Source: Arthrobacter sp. ISL-65 (GTDB taxonomy: Bacteria > Actinomycetota > Actinomycetes > Actinomycetales > Micrococcaceae). From it: 64,000 bases of DNA. The stretch spans positions 368,862 to 432,861 of the forward strand of contig NZ_JAGGPN010000020.1 of NCBI RefSeq assembly GCF_018613795.1, given 5' to 3'. The stretch's first letter is position 1. Every line of letters begins with the position of its first letter. Both the position numbers and the translations under genes were made by a program. Below the pieces are notes generated by a model. The model saw nothing but the letters and a program-made list of their open reading frames with translations, was not told the DNA's origin and did not search any database. This document shows positions 27,591-36,416 of the stretch, piece by piece.

Positions 27591-28046
27591 GTGGCACGTG
27601 TGAAGCGGGCGGTAAACGCCCACAAGAAGCGCCGGGTTATCCTCGAACGCGCCAAAGGTTACCGTGGACAGCGCTCACGCCTGTACCGTAAGGCCAAAGA
27701 GCAGCTGCTGCACTCGTTTGTGTACAGCTACGGGGACCGCAAGAAGAAGAAGGGCGACTTCCGCCGCCTGTGGATCCAGCGCATCAACGCTGCATCCCGC
27801 GCCAACGGCCTGACCTACAACCGCCTGATCCAGGGCCTGAAGGCCGCTGAGGTCGAGGTTGACCGCCGCATGCTGGCCGAGCTCGCCGTTTCTGACGCCA
27901 ACGCGTTCGCTGCGCTGGTCCAGGTTGCCAAAGACTCGCTGCCCGCCGACACCTCCGCTCCGGCCGCCAAGGCTGAGGCTGCACCGAAGGCCAAGGCTAC
28001 CCGCGCACGCGCTGCGAAGAAGCCGGTTGCTGCAGCTGCTGAGTAA
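27591..28046 (+). CDS. rplT: 50S ribosomal protein L20 with C-terminal extension
   Basis: L20 binds 23S rRNA early in 50S assembly and represses its operon in several bacteria. The first 120 residues are canonical ([37 protein letters not shown], and [24 protein letters not shown]). About 30 extra residues of Ala/Lys/Pro composition extend the protein to 151. GTG at 27591 follows AAGGAG. The low-complexity tail resembles in composition the much longer one on IF-3 two genes upstream. Confidence 0.96.
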   Translation: MARVKRAVNAHKKRRVILERAKGYRGQRSRLYRKAKEQLLHSFVYSYGDRKKKKGDFRRLWIQRINAASRANGLTYNRLIQGLKAAEVEVDRRMLAELAVSDANAFAALVQVAKDSLPADTSAPAAKAEAAPKAKATRARAAKKPVAAAAE

Positions 28047-28099
28047 GCAGGCAACTCCCCGTTCAAGGACCGGTGGCAACAGCCACTATGGTTTCTTAT

Positions 28100-28996
28100 A
28101 TGAACGAAACCGGGCGCCCGCAAGACTTTCCACTCTCCAATCCCCGAGCAGATCGGGTCAGGGACGTGGCAAAGCTTGCAGGGCGCCCGGCCCGTTTAAA
28201 GCGCCGGCAGTTCCTGGCCGAAGGCCCCCAGGCAGTACGTGAGGCCCTGGTGCTTCACGGCAAGCGGATCGCTGCGGGCCAGCCAGGCATAGTGCGCGAG
28301 GTGTATGCCAGCGAGGCCTGCCTGGACCGGTACCCAGAGTTTGAGGAACTGGCCGCGGGAACCAGCGCCCGGCTCGCCACAGACGACGTCCTGGCCGCCA
28401 TGGCGGACACCGTTACCCCGCAGGGGATCATTGCGGTGTGTGATTTCGTGGATGTCGCCCTGGCGGACGTGCTCGACGCCGGGCCGCGGCTGATTGCCGT
28501 GCTCTGCCAGGTCCGCGATCCCGGCAATGCCGGGACGGTGCTTCGGGCCGCAGACGCCGCCGGCGCCGACGCCGTGGTCCTGACCGGTTCCAGCGTCGAC
28601 ATCTACAATCCCAAGGCGGTCCGCTCGACCGCCGGTTCCCTCTTCCACCTCCCGGTGGTCCTCGGCGCCGACGTCAATGAGCTGGTGGCGCTGTGCAAAA
28701 GCCGGGGGATCGGCGTGCTCGCGGCGGACGGCTACGGGCAGCTGAACCTTGACCGCCTGCAGGATGAGAACGCCGCTCGCCGCTTCGGCGCTTCGGCCGC
28801 GGGCTCGGACTACGCCCTGGAAAACCCCACGGCCTGGCTTTTCGGCAACGAAGCCCAGGGACTGTCCGAGGACGAGCTTGCGCTTGCCGACCATCGGGTG
28901 GCTGTGCCCGTGTACGGCGCCGCCGAGAGCCTCAACCTTGGAACGGCCGCCACCGTCTGCCTCTATGCCAGTGCGAGGTCCCAGCAGCCCGCCTAG
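28100..28996 (+). CDS. TrmH/SpoU-family RNA 2'-O-methyltransferase
   Basis: A 298-residue SPOUT methyltransferase. It has an N-terminal RNA substrate-binding domain (RRQFLAEGPQAVREAL) and a C-terminal trefoil-knot domain with the three SpoU motifs: LCQVRDPGNAGTVLRAADAAGADAV, LFGNEAQGLSEDEL, and VPVYGAAESLNLGTAATVCLY. Such enzymes methylate rRNA or tRNA riboses. The rplT-TrmH-pheST neighbourhood is common in actinobacteria, although here pheST is 6 kb farther on. Start ATG 28100 is chosen; the frame is open to 28073. A strong hairpin lies downstream at 29101-29135. Confidence 0.92.
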   Translation: MNETGRPQDFPLSNPRADRVRDVAKLAGRPARLKRRQFLAEGPQAVREALVLHGKRIAAGQPGIVREVYASEACLDRYPEFEELAAGTSARLATDDVLAAMADTVTPQGIIAVCDFVDVALADVLDAGPRLIAVLCQVRDPGNAGTVLRAADAAGADAVVLTGSSVDIYNPKAVRSTAGSLFHLPVVLGADVNELVALCKSRGIGVLAADGYGQLNLDRLQDENAARRFGASAAGSDYALENPTAWLFGNEAQGLSEDELALADHRVAVPVYGAAESLNLGTAATVCLYASARSQQPA

Positions 28997-29005
28997 CGCG
29001 CTGGC

Positions 29006-29064
29006 GTTTTTGTACAGATACAGGCCGCAAAAGGCACCTTTGGTCGCGATATTTGTACAAAAAC
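29006..29064. repeat. Long-range inverted repeat in the intergenic region
   Basis: GTTTTTGTACA (29006-29016) and its exact complement TGTACAAAAAC (29054-29064) are 37 bases apart, right after the methyltransferase gene. The AT-rich arms contrast with the GC-rich surroundings. It could be a folded dispersed element or a protein-binding site. Confidence 0.6.
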
Positions 29065-29100
29065 TCCACCTTTAGACAGTGTCGGCGGTCCTACACGAAG

Positions 29101-29135
29101 GAGCGGGGGCCCACCCTGGTGGTGGGCCCCCGCTC
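29101..29135 (+). terminator. Strong terminator hairpin after the TrmH-type gene
   Basis: Perfect 15-base arms (29101-29115 with 29121-29135) and a 5-base loop are followed by CTGTCTGTTTGTCTG. This probably ends the infC-rpmI-rplT-TrmH transcript. Confidence 0.75.
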
Positions 29136-29154
29136 CTGTCTGTTTGTCTGTTAT

Positions 29155-29178
29155 GGGCCTGGGCCTGGGCCTGGGCCT
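29155..29178. repeat. Four tandem GGGCCT hexamers
   Basis: Four exact six-base copies lie in the gap between the terminator and the convergent small membrane protein gene. It is a simple-sequence repeat that may vary in copy number. Confidence 0.9.
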
Positions 29179-29209
29179 GTTACGGCCCAGTGCCTGTGAT
29201 TCGCACCTG

Positions 29210-29485
29210 TTATGGTGCCCGGGTGCTATGGCTGCGGCCGGTGATTGCGCCGTAGATACCTGCGACTACGAGGCCGCCGATGATGGCGAGGATCCAGGTG
29301 CCAAGGTCGAAGAACGCCAGGTCACCCTTGCCGAAGAGAAGGCTGCCGATCCAGCCGCCAACGATGGCGCCAACGACGCCCAGAACCAAGCTGGTGACCC
29401 AGCCGCCGCCGACCCTGCCGGGCATGACGGCTTTAACAATTGCGCCTACGATCAGGCCGAGAATAATCCAAGCAAGAAATCCCAT
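29210..29485 (-). CDS. GlsB/YeaQ/YmgE family stress-associated membrane protein
   Basis: A 91-residue protein with three hydrophobic helices and the family glycine patterns (LGLIVGAIVKAVMPG, LGVVGAIVGGWIGSLLFG, IGGLVVAGIYGAITGR). The family is widespread and stress-induced but lacks a defined biochemical role. The start is the ATG at 29485, with GGAG upstream on the minus strand. An ATG five codons upstream is less well placed. It is transcribed convergently with the TrmH-type gene and appears monocistronic. Confidence 0.88.
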   Translation of the reverse strand: MGFLAWIILGLIVGAIVKAVMPGRVGGGWVTSLVLGVVGAIVGGWIGSLLFGKGDLAFFDLGTWILAIIGGLVVAGIYGAITGRSHSTRAP

Positions 29486-29716
29486 TGTCTGCTCCTTCAT
29501 ATTCGTCGGGAGCGATTCTTATCAGTCCCGATATGGCTTCAAGCTAACACAGCGCGTGATTATTTGTCAGCAGGCTTAGTTTTGGCTCTTTTCGTGGCAT
29601 CCGTTGCCGTGTCCGGTGTCTGTCCGGGGCCGGACGGGTACGGTATTTACTAGACGGCGGTTCCATGCCGCCCTGTCCCATCCGTTGAAATATCCACGTG
29701 AAGAGGTGAGCCTCCC

Positions 29717-30670
29717 TTGGCTGCAAATGGCGGTACCAAGGCGATTGTGGCGGCGCTGGCCGCCAACCTGACCATCGCTGTCCTGAAGTTCGTCGCGTTC
29801 CTGCTGACGCGATCATCGTCGATGCTGGCTGAGGCCATCCACTCAGTCGCGGACTCCGGCAACCAGATCTTGCTGCTGGTCGGCGGGAAACGCGCACAAC
29901 GGGCAGCCAGCCCGGAACACCCCTTTGGCTACGGACGCGAGCGTTACATTTATGCGTTCATCGTTTCCATCGTGCTCTTCAGCGTCGGCGGCCTGTTCGC
30001 CCTGTATGAGGGATGGGAAAAAATCCAGCACCCGCACGCGATTGAAGGTGACTTCTGGTGGGTGCCCCTGGCCGTGCTGGTGGGAGCCATCATCGCCGAG
30101 TCGTTCTCGTTCCGGACGGCCATCATCGAAGCCAACCACATCCGCGGTAGCCAGGGCTGGATCAGCTTTGTGCGGACCGCCAAGCAGCCCGAGCTTCCGG
30201 TGATCCTGCTCGAGGACTTCGGTGCGCTGCTGGGCCTGGTCTTGGCCCTGTTCGGCGTGGGGCTGACCCTGCTGACCGGCGACGGCATCTGGGACGGAAT
30301 CGGGACCGCGATGATCGGTCTGCTGCTGGTGGCGATTGCCGTGATCCTGGCGGTGGAAACCAAATCCCTGCTGTTGGGGGAGTCGGCGACCAAGGACGAT
30401 GTCGGCCGCATCCGGCGCGCCATCGAGGCGGACGGAACCGCAATCATCCACCTTAAGACCCTGCACCTGGGCCCGGAGGAGCTGCTCGTGGCCGCCAAGA
30501 TCAGCGTGGAGGCCGGTGATTCCGGGCTGGATATTGCCAAGGCCATTGACGACGCCGAAACTCGGATCCGCTCAGCAGTTCCCATCGCGCGGGTCATCTA
30601 CCTGGAGCCCGACATCCGCCGCGCCCAGGTGGCCAGCGGGCCAGCCCTTGCGGGCGACTCGGGCGCCTAG
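29717..30670 (+). CDS. Cation diffusion facilitator (CDF) family transporter
   Basis: A 317-residue membrane protein exporting divalent metals (Zn, Co, Mn or similar) by proton antiport. It has about six membrane helices. The metal site is indicated by HxxxD in AEAIHSVAD (second helix) and by acidic residues in LLEDFGALLGL. The C-terminal domain (KTLHLGPEELLVAAKISVEAG) is the CDF cytoplasmic domain. The start is TTG at 29717 behind GAGGTGA. Metal specificity is not readable. The gene ends at a terminator shared with the convergent MFS gene. Confidence 0.9.
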   Translation: MAANGGTKAIVAALAANLTIAVLKFVAFLLTRSSSMLAEAIHSVADSGNQILLLVGGKRAQRAASPEHPFGYGRERYIYAFIVSIVLFSVGGLFALYEGWEKIQHPHAIEGDFWWVPLAVLVGAIIAESFSFRTAIIEANHIRGSQGWISFVRTAKQPELPVILLEDFGALLGLVLALFGVGLTLLTGDGIWDGIGTAMIGLLLVAIAVILAVETKSLLLGESATKDDVGRIRRAIEADGTAIIHLKTLHLGPEELLVAAKISVEAGDSGLDIAKAIDDAETRIRSAVPIARVIYLEPDIRRAQVASGPALAGDSGA

Positions 30671-30709
30671 CCGCTTACCGCTTGGGCCGCCGGCCCTGTG
30701 CATTTTTCC

Positions 30710-30752
30710 GCCGCTGGTTCCGTGACTGCTGTTACGGGGCCAGCGGCTTTTT
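30710..30752 (+). terminator. Intrinsic terminator of the CDF transporter gene
   Basis: GCCGCTGG (30710-30717) pairs with CCAGCGGC (30740-30747) with extra pairing TTCCGT/ACGGGG inside, followed by TTTTTG. It overlaps the 3' end of the convergent MFS gene. Confidence 0.75.
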
Positions 30753-31937
30753 GCGTTCCAGCAGGCCGCTCAGGAGCGCAACCATCAGGCCGAGAATGGC
30801 CAAAACAGCACCCACCAGGGCAGGCGCAACGTACCCCCAGCCCCAGGCGATCACCACGCCACCCAGGAAGGCGCCCAGAGCGTTGGCGACGTTCAGTGCG
30901 GCGTGGTTGAGCGAGGACGCCAGGGACGGCGCGTCGGGAGACGCGTCCAGCAGCCGGGTCTGCAGGGCCGGGACGAGCATGGACCCGGCGCCGCCTACCA
31001 CGAACACCATGACGAAGGCTGACCACGGCCAGTGCACGGCCACGGCGTACACCACCAGTGCGACGGCGATTCCCGGCAGAACGCGGTAGATGGTGCCCAT
31101 GACGGACTTGTCCGCGATTCGGCCGCCGACGATGTTGCCGGCCACCATTCCCAGACCGTACAAGGCCACCACGAGCGGCAGCAGGGCGGCGGGAATTCCG
31201 GCCACGGAGGTCATGGTGTGGGAGATGTAGGTGTAAGTGGCGAAGAACCCGCCGAAACCCACGATGCCGATGAGGATCGCCAGCCAGACCTGCCCCCGCC
31301 TGAGCGCGCCCAGCTCCCGGCGGATGCTGGCGTCTGCATGCGCCTTTTGGAACGGAACGAATTTCCAGATGAGGGCCAGGGTCACGAGTCCCAGCACTCC
31401 CACCAGGACAAAGAGCAGCCGCCAGCCGAAGGTCTGGCCGAGCCACGTGGCGAAGGGAACGCCGACCACGTTGGCAACGGTGAGGCCCGCCATGACCATG
31501 GAGATGGCCCAGCCACGCTTAGTGGGCGCCACCAGGGAGGCGGCGATCACTGCGGCCACACCAAAGAATGCGCCGTGCGGCAGTCCGGCGGCGAACCGGG
31601 AGACCAGCATGCTCGCGTAATCGGGAGCAATGAACGAGGACAGGTTGGCAACACTGAAAAACAGCATGAGGCCCAGTGCGAGGAACTTGCGCGGCAGTTT
31701 CGCCCCGACGGCGGCAAGCACGGGAGCTCCGACGACGACCCCCAGGGCGTAGGCCGAGATGAGGTGGCCGGCCTCGGGAGTACTGATCCGGAGTCCGATT
31801 TCGATTTCCTTGAGCAGTCCCATCATGGCGAACTCGGTGACGCCGATGCCGAAGCCGCCCATGGCCAGGGCCAGGATGGCGGGTCCGATGCGCGTGGCGG
31901 CCTTTGGCGTGCGGGGAGCCTGGACAGTGGAAGTCAT
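30732..31937 (-). CDS. MFS transporter, DHA1 AraJ/YdhP-like subfamily
   Basis: A 401-residue twelve-helix carrier. The opening ILALAMGGFGIGVTEFAMMGLLKEI and the later LGVVVGAPVLAAVGAKLPRK (motif A) with GLPHGAFFGVAAVIAASLV are typical of the AraJ/YdhP group of sugar or drug exporters. Eleven to twelve hydrophobic segments are evident. The substrate cannot be assigned. It lies between the convergent CDF gene and the divergent Nudix gene and appears to be a single-gene unit, with its promoter in 31938-32084. Confidence 0.88.
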   Translation of the reverse strand: MTSTVQAPRTPKAATRIGPAILALAMGGFGIGVTEFAMMGLLKEIEIGLRISTPEAGHLISAYALGVVVGAPVLAAVGAKLPRKFLALGLMLFFSVANLSSFIAPDYASMLVSRFAAGLPHGAFFGVAAVIAASLVAPTKRGWAISMVMAGLTVANVVGVPFATWLGQTFGWRLLFVLVGVLGLVTLALIWKFVPFQKAHADASIRRELGALRRGQVWLAILIGIVGFGGFFATYTYISHTMTSVAGIPAALLPLVVALYGLGMVAGNIVGGRIADKSVMGTIYRVLPGIAVALVVYAVAVHWPWSAFVMVFVVGGAGSMLVPALQTRLLDASPDAPSLASSLNHAALNVANALGAFLGGVVIAWGWGYVAPALVGAVLAILGLMVALLSGLLERKKPLAP

Positions 31938-32084
31938 GTGCCTGCTTTTCGAAGGGGAGTTGCGGAGTAGGCCTCGTTGCCACTGATACGTCTGATTTTA
32001 ACAAGCTTTCGCGGCGGGATGGATATTCCGCCTGCGGAGGGCTACGTGCATCCGCAGGGACATGCGCCCTCGTAGACTGGGGCG

Positions 32085-32543
32085 GTGACTGAACTGATTA
32101 ACGTCGTCGGCGGGGCCGTTGTGGACTCGCTGTCCGCCCCCGCCCGGCTTCTCGTGGCGCGCCGGACGGCGCCTCCGCAGTTTGCCGGCATGTGGGAATT
32201 CCCCGGCGGCAAGGTGGAGCCGGGGGAGGCGACCGAAAGCGCGCTGCACCGGGAACTCCGCGAGGAACTTGGCATCGGCGTCGTCCTTGGGGTCGAGTTG
32301 GAATCACCGGAGCCGGCTGGCTGGCCCCTGAATGACCGGGCAGCAATGCGGGTGTGGTTCGCCGAGGTGGCCGACGGCGACCCGCGGCCGCTCGAAGATC
32401 ACGATGAACTCCGCTGGGTCAGCATCCGCGAAGGTGACGAAGCTCTCAGTCTGCCCTGGATTCCGGCTGACCTCCCGATTGTCCAGGCGCTGCTGGCCAG
32501 CGTCGCCGCAGCGACCCGCGCGGACTCCCTCCCTGGAAATTAA
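32085..32543 (+). CDS. Nudix (MutT-type) nucleoside triphosphate pyrophosphohydrolase
   Basis: A 152-residue Nudix hydrolase, probably of the MutT group that cleans oxidised or non-canonical nucleotides. A complete Nudix box G-x5-E-x7-RE-x2-EE-x-G is seen in GGKVEPGEATESALHRELREELGI. MWEFPGGKVEPGE and the downstream DHDELRWVS match the MutT family. The start is GTG at 32085. An exceptionally stable terminator follows. Confidence 0.92.
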   Translation: MTELINVVGGAVVDSLSAPARLLVARRTAPPQFAGMWEFPGGKVEPGEATESALHRELREELGIGVVLGVELESPEPAGWPLNDRAAMRVWFAEVADGDPRPLEDHDELRWVSIREGDEALSLPWIPADLPIVQALLASVAAATRADSLPGN

Positions 32544-32556
32544 CGCCACCGGACCC

Positions 32557-32597
32557 GCGGAGGGCAGGACGGTCACCGTCCTGCCCTCCGCATTTTT
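32557..32597 (+). terminator. Intrinsic terminator of the Nudix gene
   Basis: A 17-base perfect inverted repeat (32557-32573 with 32575-32591) is followed directly by ATTTTT. It is among the clearest intrinsic terminators in the window. Confidence 0.92.
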
Positions 32598-32672
32598 GGT
32601 GGCGTTTCTTGGCTGCCACGCAGAGGCTTCCGGGGGGTGGCCTGGATTTCCGGTGGCAGCATGGCCTAGTGC

Positions 32673-33797
32673 TCAGAACAGTGTGGGCTGGGACGTCCGT
32701 AGTTCGCTGCGCTGGCCATGCTGCCCGGACCCATGCTGCGCAGTCGGGTGTTGCGGCAGGCTTCCTTCGGGGTACGCGGCTTCTTCGCCGCGGGGATCGT
32801 CGGCGGGGGAATCCTCGACGTCCCGGTGGCTGAACCCGTGCGAGCCGGTGAAGCCGTGCCGGGCCTTGAAGAAGCGGATCCTGCCGGCAAGCCAGGTGCG
32901 GTATTCCTTGGAGGCGTATGAGCCTGTGCCGTACAGCCTGCGGTAGCGGCCCGCCAGTTCCGGATGCCGGGCGGCGATCCATTGCATGAACCACTCCCGG
33001 GTGCCGGGCTTCAGATACAGTGCACCGGCTGTGACGCCGGTGGCACCCGCGGCCGCCAGTGAGGCGAACAGGGAGTCCAGTGCCTCGTCGCTGTCCGAGA
33101 GCCACGGGAGGATGGGCATGGCCATCACCCCGCAGGGCAGCCCGGCTTCCCGGAGCCGGGATACGAGTTTGAGCCGGGCCCGGGGTCCTGGTGTGCCGGG
33201 TTCGATGGCTTCGGAGAGCTGCTCGTCCGTCATGGCGAGGGAGATCCCGATGCCCACGGGAACCTGTGCCGCGGCATGCTTCAGGAGCGGAATGTCACGC
33301 GCCAGCAAAGTCCCCTTAGTCAGGATGGACAGCGGAGTCCCGGAATCGGCCAGCGCGCCGATGATGCCGGGCATCAGCCGGTACCGGCCTTCCGCCCGCT
33401 GGTAGGGATCGGTGTTGGTGCCCAGTGCCACGTGCTGCCGGTTCCAGGAGGGCTTGGCCAGCTCCTTTTGCAGCACCTCGGCCGCGTTGATCTTGACCAC
33501 CACCTGGCTGTCGAAATCAATCCCGGCGTCGAAGTCCAGGTAGGTGTGGCTCTTGCGGGCGAAGCAGTAGACGCACGCGTGGCTGCAGCCCCGGTAAGGG
33601 TTCACGGTCCACTCGAACGGCATCCGTGAGCCGGCGGGCACCTTGTTGAGCACCGATTTGGCGGTGACCTCATGAAAGGTGACGCCGGCGAACTCGGGCG
33701 TGGACACGGACCGCACCAAGCCGGCCAGGGGCAGCAGCGGTGCAGTCCCGGGCATCTCTTCCTGTGCGGGTTTGACTGCCTGCGCGTCCCATCTCAT
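32673..33797 (-). CDS. Rv2578c-like radical SAM protein
   Basis: A 374-residue radical SAM enzyme. The cluster motif CSHACVYC follows VNPYRGC, the SPL/Rv2578c-type signature distantly related to spore photoproduct lyase. AFA-like substrate loops and a conserved NTDPYQRAEGRYRLMPGI follow. The reaction is unknown. The start is uncertain: ATG 33797, or ATG 33806, which would leave almost no leader. A good SOS box (33808-33821) touches the start, and mycobacterial Rv2578c has been reported, as I recall, among LexA-regulated genes. A DNA-damage role is therefore plausible. The last 60 residues are low complexity. Confidence 0.88.
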   Translation of the reverse strand: MRWDAQAVKPAQEEMPGTAPLLPLAGLVRSVSTPEFAGVTFHEVTAKSVLNKVPAGSRMPFEWTVNPYRGCSHACVYCFARKSHTYLDFDAGIDFDSQVVVKINAAEVLQKELAKPSWNRQHVALGTNTDPYQRAEGRYRLMPGIIGALADSGTPLSILTKGTLLARDIPLLKHAAAQVPVGIGISLAMTDEQLSEAIEPGTPGPRARLKLVSRLREAGLPCGVMAMPILPWLSDSDEALDSLFASLAAAGATGVTAGALYLKPGTREWFMQWIAARHPELAGRYRRLYGTGSYASKEYRTWLAGRIRFFKARHGFTGSHGFSHRDVEDSPADDPRGEEAAYPEGSLPQHPTAQHGSGQHGQRSELRTSQPTLF

Positions 33798-33807
33798 GCC
33801 CTCCATT

Positions 33808-33821
33808 CGAAGGTATGTTCG
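33808..33821. promoter_or_regulatory. SOS (LexA) box at the radical SAM gene start
   Basis: CGAAGGTATGTTCG fits CGAAC-N4-GTTCG at nine of ten positions. It lies two bases upstream of the longest possible start codon, so bound LexA would cover the promoter. Confidence 0.7.
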
Positions 33822-33890
33822 AACTTAAGTCAAGGTCCGCCGTTGGCGTTTCCCGCGGACGGGCGACAACGCTGGGTCCGGCAGTCTTCA

Positions 33891-34568
33891 CTAGGGCCCC
33901 GGCGGTGTCCCTGTCCCGGAGCGGAGCTCCCACTCAACCGTGACGCTGGTGCTGACGCCGGATTCACCGGCTTCCACCGTCATGGAGCCGGCGGCGAAGG
34001 CCCGCTCCATCCCGCCCACCGGAACGGGCGCCGACGGTACCGGGTGCTGCCGCACGGAGGCCACCTCACCCAGCTCAGCGCCCGCAAGAGCGGCGAGCTG
34101 TGATGCTGCTGCCCGCGCGTCGGTCCAGGCGGCCTCGCGGGCAAGTGCCATCACGGCCGCGGCATCGGCAAAGCCGAGCTGCAGGCCATCCAGGCGCACG
34201 TCGTTGCCGCCTGCCTCCACGGCTGCCGCGATGATTCCGGAGCCCGCGGCAAGATCCAGGAGCCGGACGCTGAGCATGCTGGACGCCACGTACCCCGTGA
34301 CCTGCTGGCCCAGGCCTTCCTGCCAGACGACGTCGGCACGGACGTTGAGACCCGACGTCCTGATGTCCCGGCTTTCCACGCCCCGAGTGCGCAGTGCGCC
34401 CGTCACGGCAGCGGAGGCCCCGCCGGCGGCGGCATAGGCATCACCTGCGTAGTCGCGCCGGCATTCCACGCCAATGGCGAGCGTCAGCAGGTCCGGGGCG
34501 GCCTCGGCGGTTCCGGTTCCGGTGACTGTGACAGTCCGGGCTTCCGCCCGGCCCGCGGGTTCACTCAT
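33891..34568 (-). CDS. SIMPL (DUF541) domain protein
   Basis: A 225-residue protein. The SIMPL pattern is seen in TVTVTGTGTAEAAPDLLTLAIGVE, in the VESRDIRTSGLNVRADVVW strand-turn, and in AREAAWTDARAAASQLAALAG before the C-terminal strands. The family is periplasmic or cytoplasmic and is linked to oxidative stress or signalling-complex formation, without a known enzyme activity. No signal peptide is seen here, so the protein is probably cytoplasmic. Its start overlaps the upstream gene by eight bases, implying joint expression. Confidence 0.85.
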   Translation of the reverse strand: MSEPAGRAEARTVTVTGTGTAEAAPDLLTLAIGVECRRDYAGDAYAAAGGASAAVTGALRTRGVESRDIRTSGLNVRADVVWQEGLGQQVTGYVASSMLSVRLLDLAAGSGIIAAAVEAGGNDVRLDGLQLGFADAAAVMALAREAAWTDARAAASQLAALAGAELGEVASVRQHPVPSAPVPVGGMERAFAAGSMTVEAGESGVSTSVTVEWELRSGTGTPPGP

Positions 34569-35025
34569 GTCTGTGCCTCCGGCCGTGCCGGTGCCTCGGG
34601 TCCATATAGCCGCCGGCTTCCAGGCCGGCGTGCCGCTCGAAGGGATTTCCCGACGCCGGATCGCCGTACCGCGCGGCCGACCAGGCCGCGGCCGCGAAAT
34701 AGAACAGCAGGAAGGGCAGCCCGGCGCACCAGGCGTACTGGGTGCTGTGCCGCTCCTCGTGGCCCAGGAGCACGCGGCTCGTCAAAGCTGTGTCGGTATC
34801 CGTCCGGAAGATGACCACGTTGCCCACCGTGAAGGCGCCAGCCACCGGCAGCCGCCAGCGGTATCCGGTGGCGACAATCAGGCCGTGGGGACCCCGGACC
34901 GTCCGGGTGCGGGCCAGCCCGGCAAGCACCAGCCCCAGCGGCGTGGAGGCGTTCAGCACGTTTGCGAGCTGCCTCAGGCGCTGTCCTCGCGTCAGCGGGC
35001 CCGGGGCCATAGGGCCTTGCATCAT
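34561..35025 (-). CDS. Hypothetical protein with an HExxH motif and a membrane helix
   Basis: A 154-residue protein I do not recognise by name. It contains LLGHEERHSTQYAW, an HExxH zinc-peptidase-like motif, followed by one hydrophobic helix (GLPFLLFYFAAAAWSA) and NPFERHAG, whose glutamate could be a third ligand. The C-terminus is His/Arg-rich (HRHGRRHRHE). Families with a GHE-x-H-x2-Q pattern and an NPFE-x-A tail exist as uncharacterised actinobacterial proteins. Peptidase activity is unproven. The gene is coupled to the downstream SIMPL gene by an eight-base overlap. Confidence 0.65.
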   Translation of the reverse strand: MMQGPMAPGPLTRGQRLRQLANVLNASTPLGLVLAGLARTRTVRGPHGLIVATGYRWRLPVAGAFTVGNVVIFRTDTDTALTSRVLLGHEERHSTQYAWCAGLPFLLFYFAAAAWSAARYGDPASGNPFERHAGLEAGGYMDPRHRHGRRHRHE

Positions 35026-35352
35026 GAGGCCATGCTAGCCGCGGGCGGCGGTGCGTGACAGGCGAAGGGCGCCGGCCGGGCCCCTGCCGATGACAGCCCC
35101 CGGGCAGCGGGCAGCCGGGCCACCGTCAAGCAGCCGGGCCGCTGTCAATTAGCCCGGCGCTGTCAATTAGACTGGGAACAGTGCCCGCCGGCCATCCGCC
35201 GGCGAGCCTGCCCTTGTCTTGGGATGGCGTCTTTGGATGACGTCCTTGGACGACTTCATGCAATGACGTGCCAGCGACGGACGCGCTGCCTGGGAAACCG
35301 GCGCGGCTGCACCGGCCGCTGGCATCACCCGACTCGTAGCTAAGAACAGTAG
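35026..35352 (+). promoter_or_regulatory. Intergenic region and leader upstream of pheS
   Basis: 327 bases without a convincing gene. They contain three degenerate 19-20-base tandem units (35112-35170), the last two sharing CTGTCAATTAG, a TAGACT -10-like element (35168-35173), and GC hairpins such as GCGGC...GCCGC. There is no T-box AGGGTGG motif and no phenylalanine-rich leader peptide. pheS itself has only a weak ribosome site (TAAGAACAG). Confidence 0.45.
35112..35170. repeat. Three degenerate tandem repeats upstream of pheS
   Basis: Units 35112-35130, 35131-35150 and 35151-35170 share a CAGCCGGGC-like first half and a CTGTCAA-like second half. They end at the -10-like TAGACT. Roughly 20-base periodicity would place them on nearly one face of the helix. 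Confidence 0.6.
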
Positions 35353-36414
<1,062 letters not shown>

Positions 36415-36416
36415 CA

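Noticed and set aside
35224..35343. 39-codon frame ending nine bases before pheS, as a possible leader peptide
   Set aside because: It starts at ATG without a good ribosome site, is Arg-rich like random GC-rich sequence, and has no phenylalanine run expected of a pheST attenuator.
35026..35352. T-box riboswitch upstream of pheST
   Set aside because: No AGGGTGGTACCGCG-like T-box core or specifier-loop arrangement is visible.
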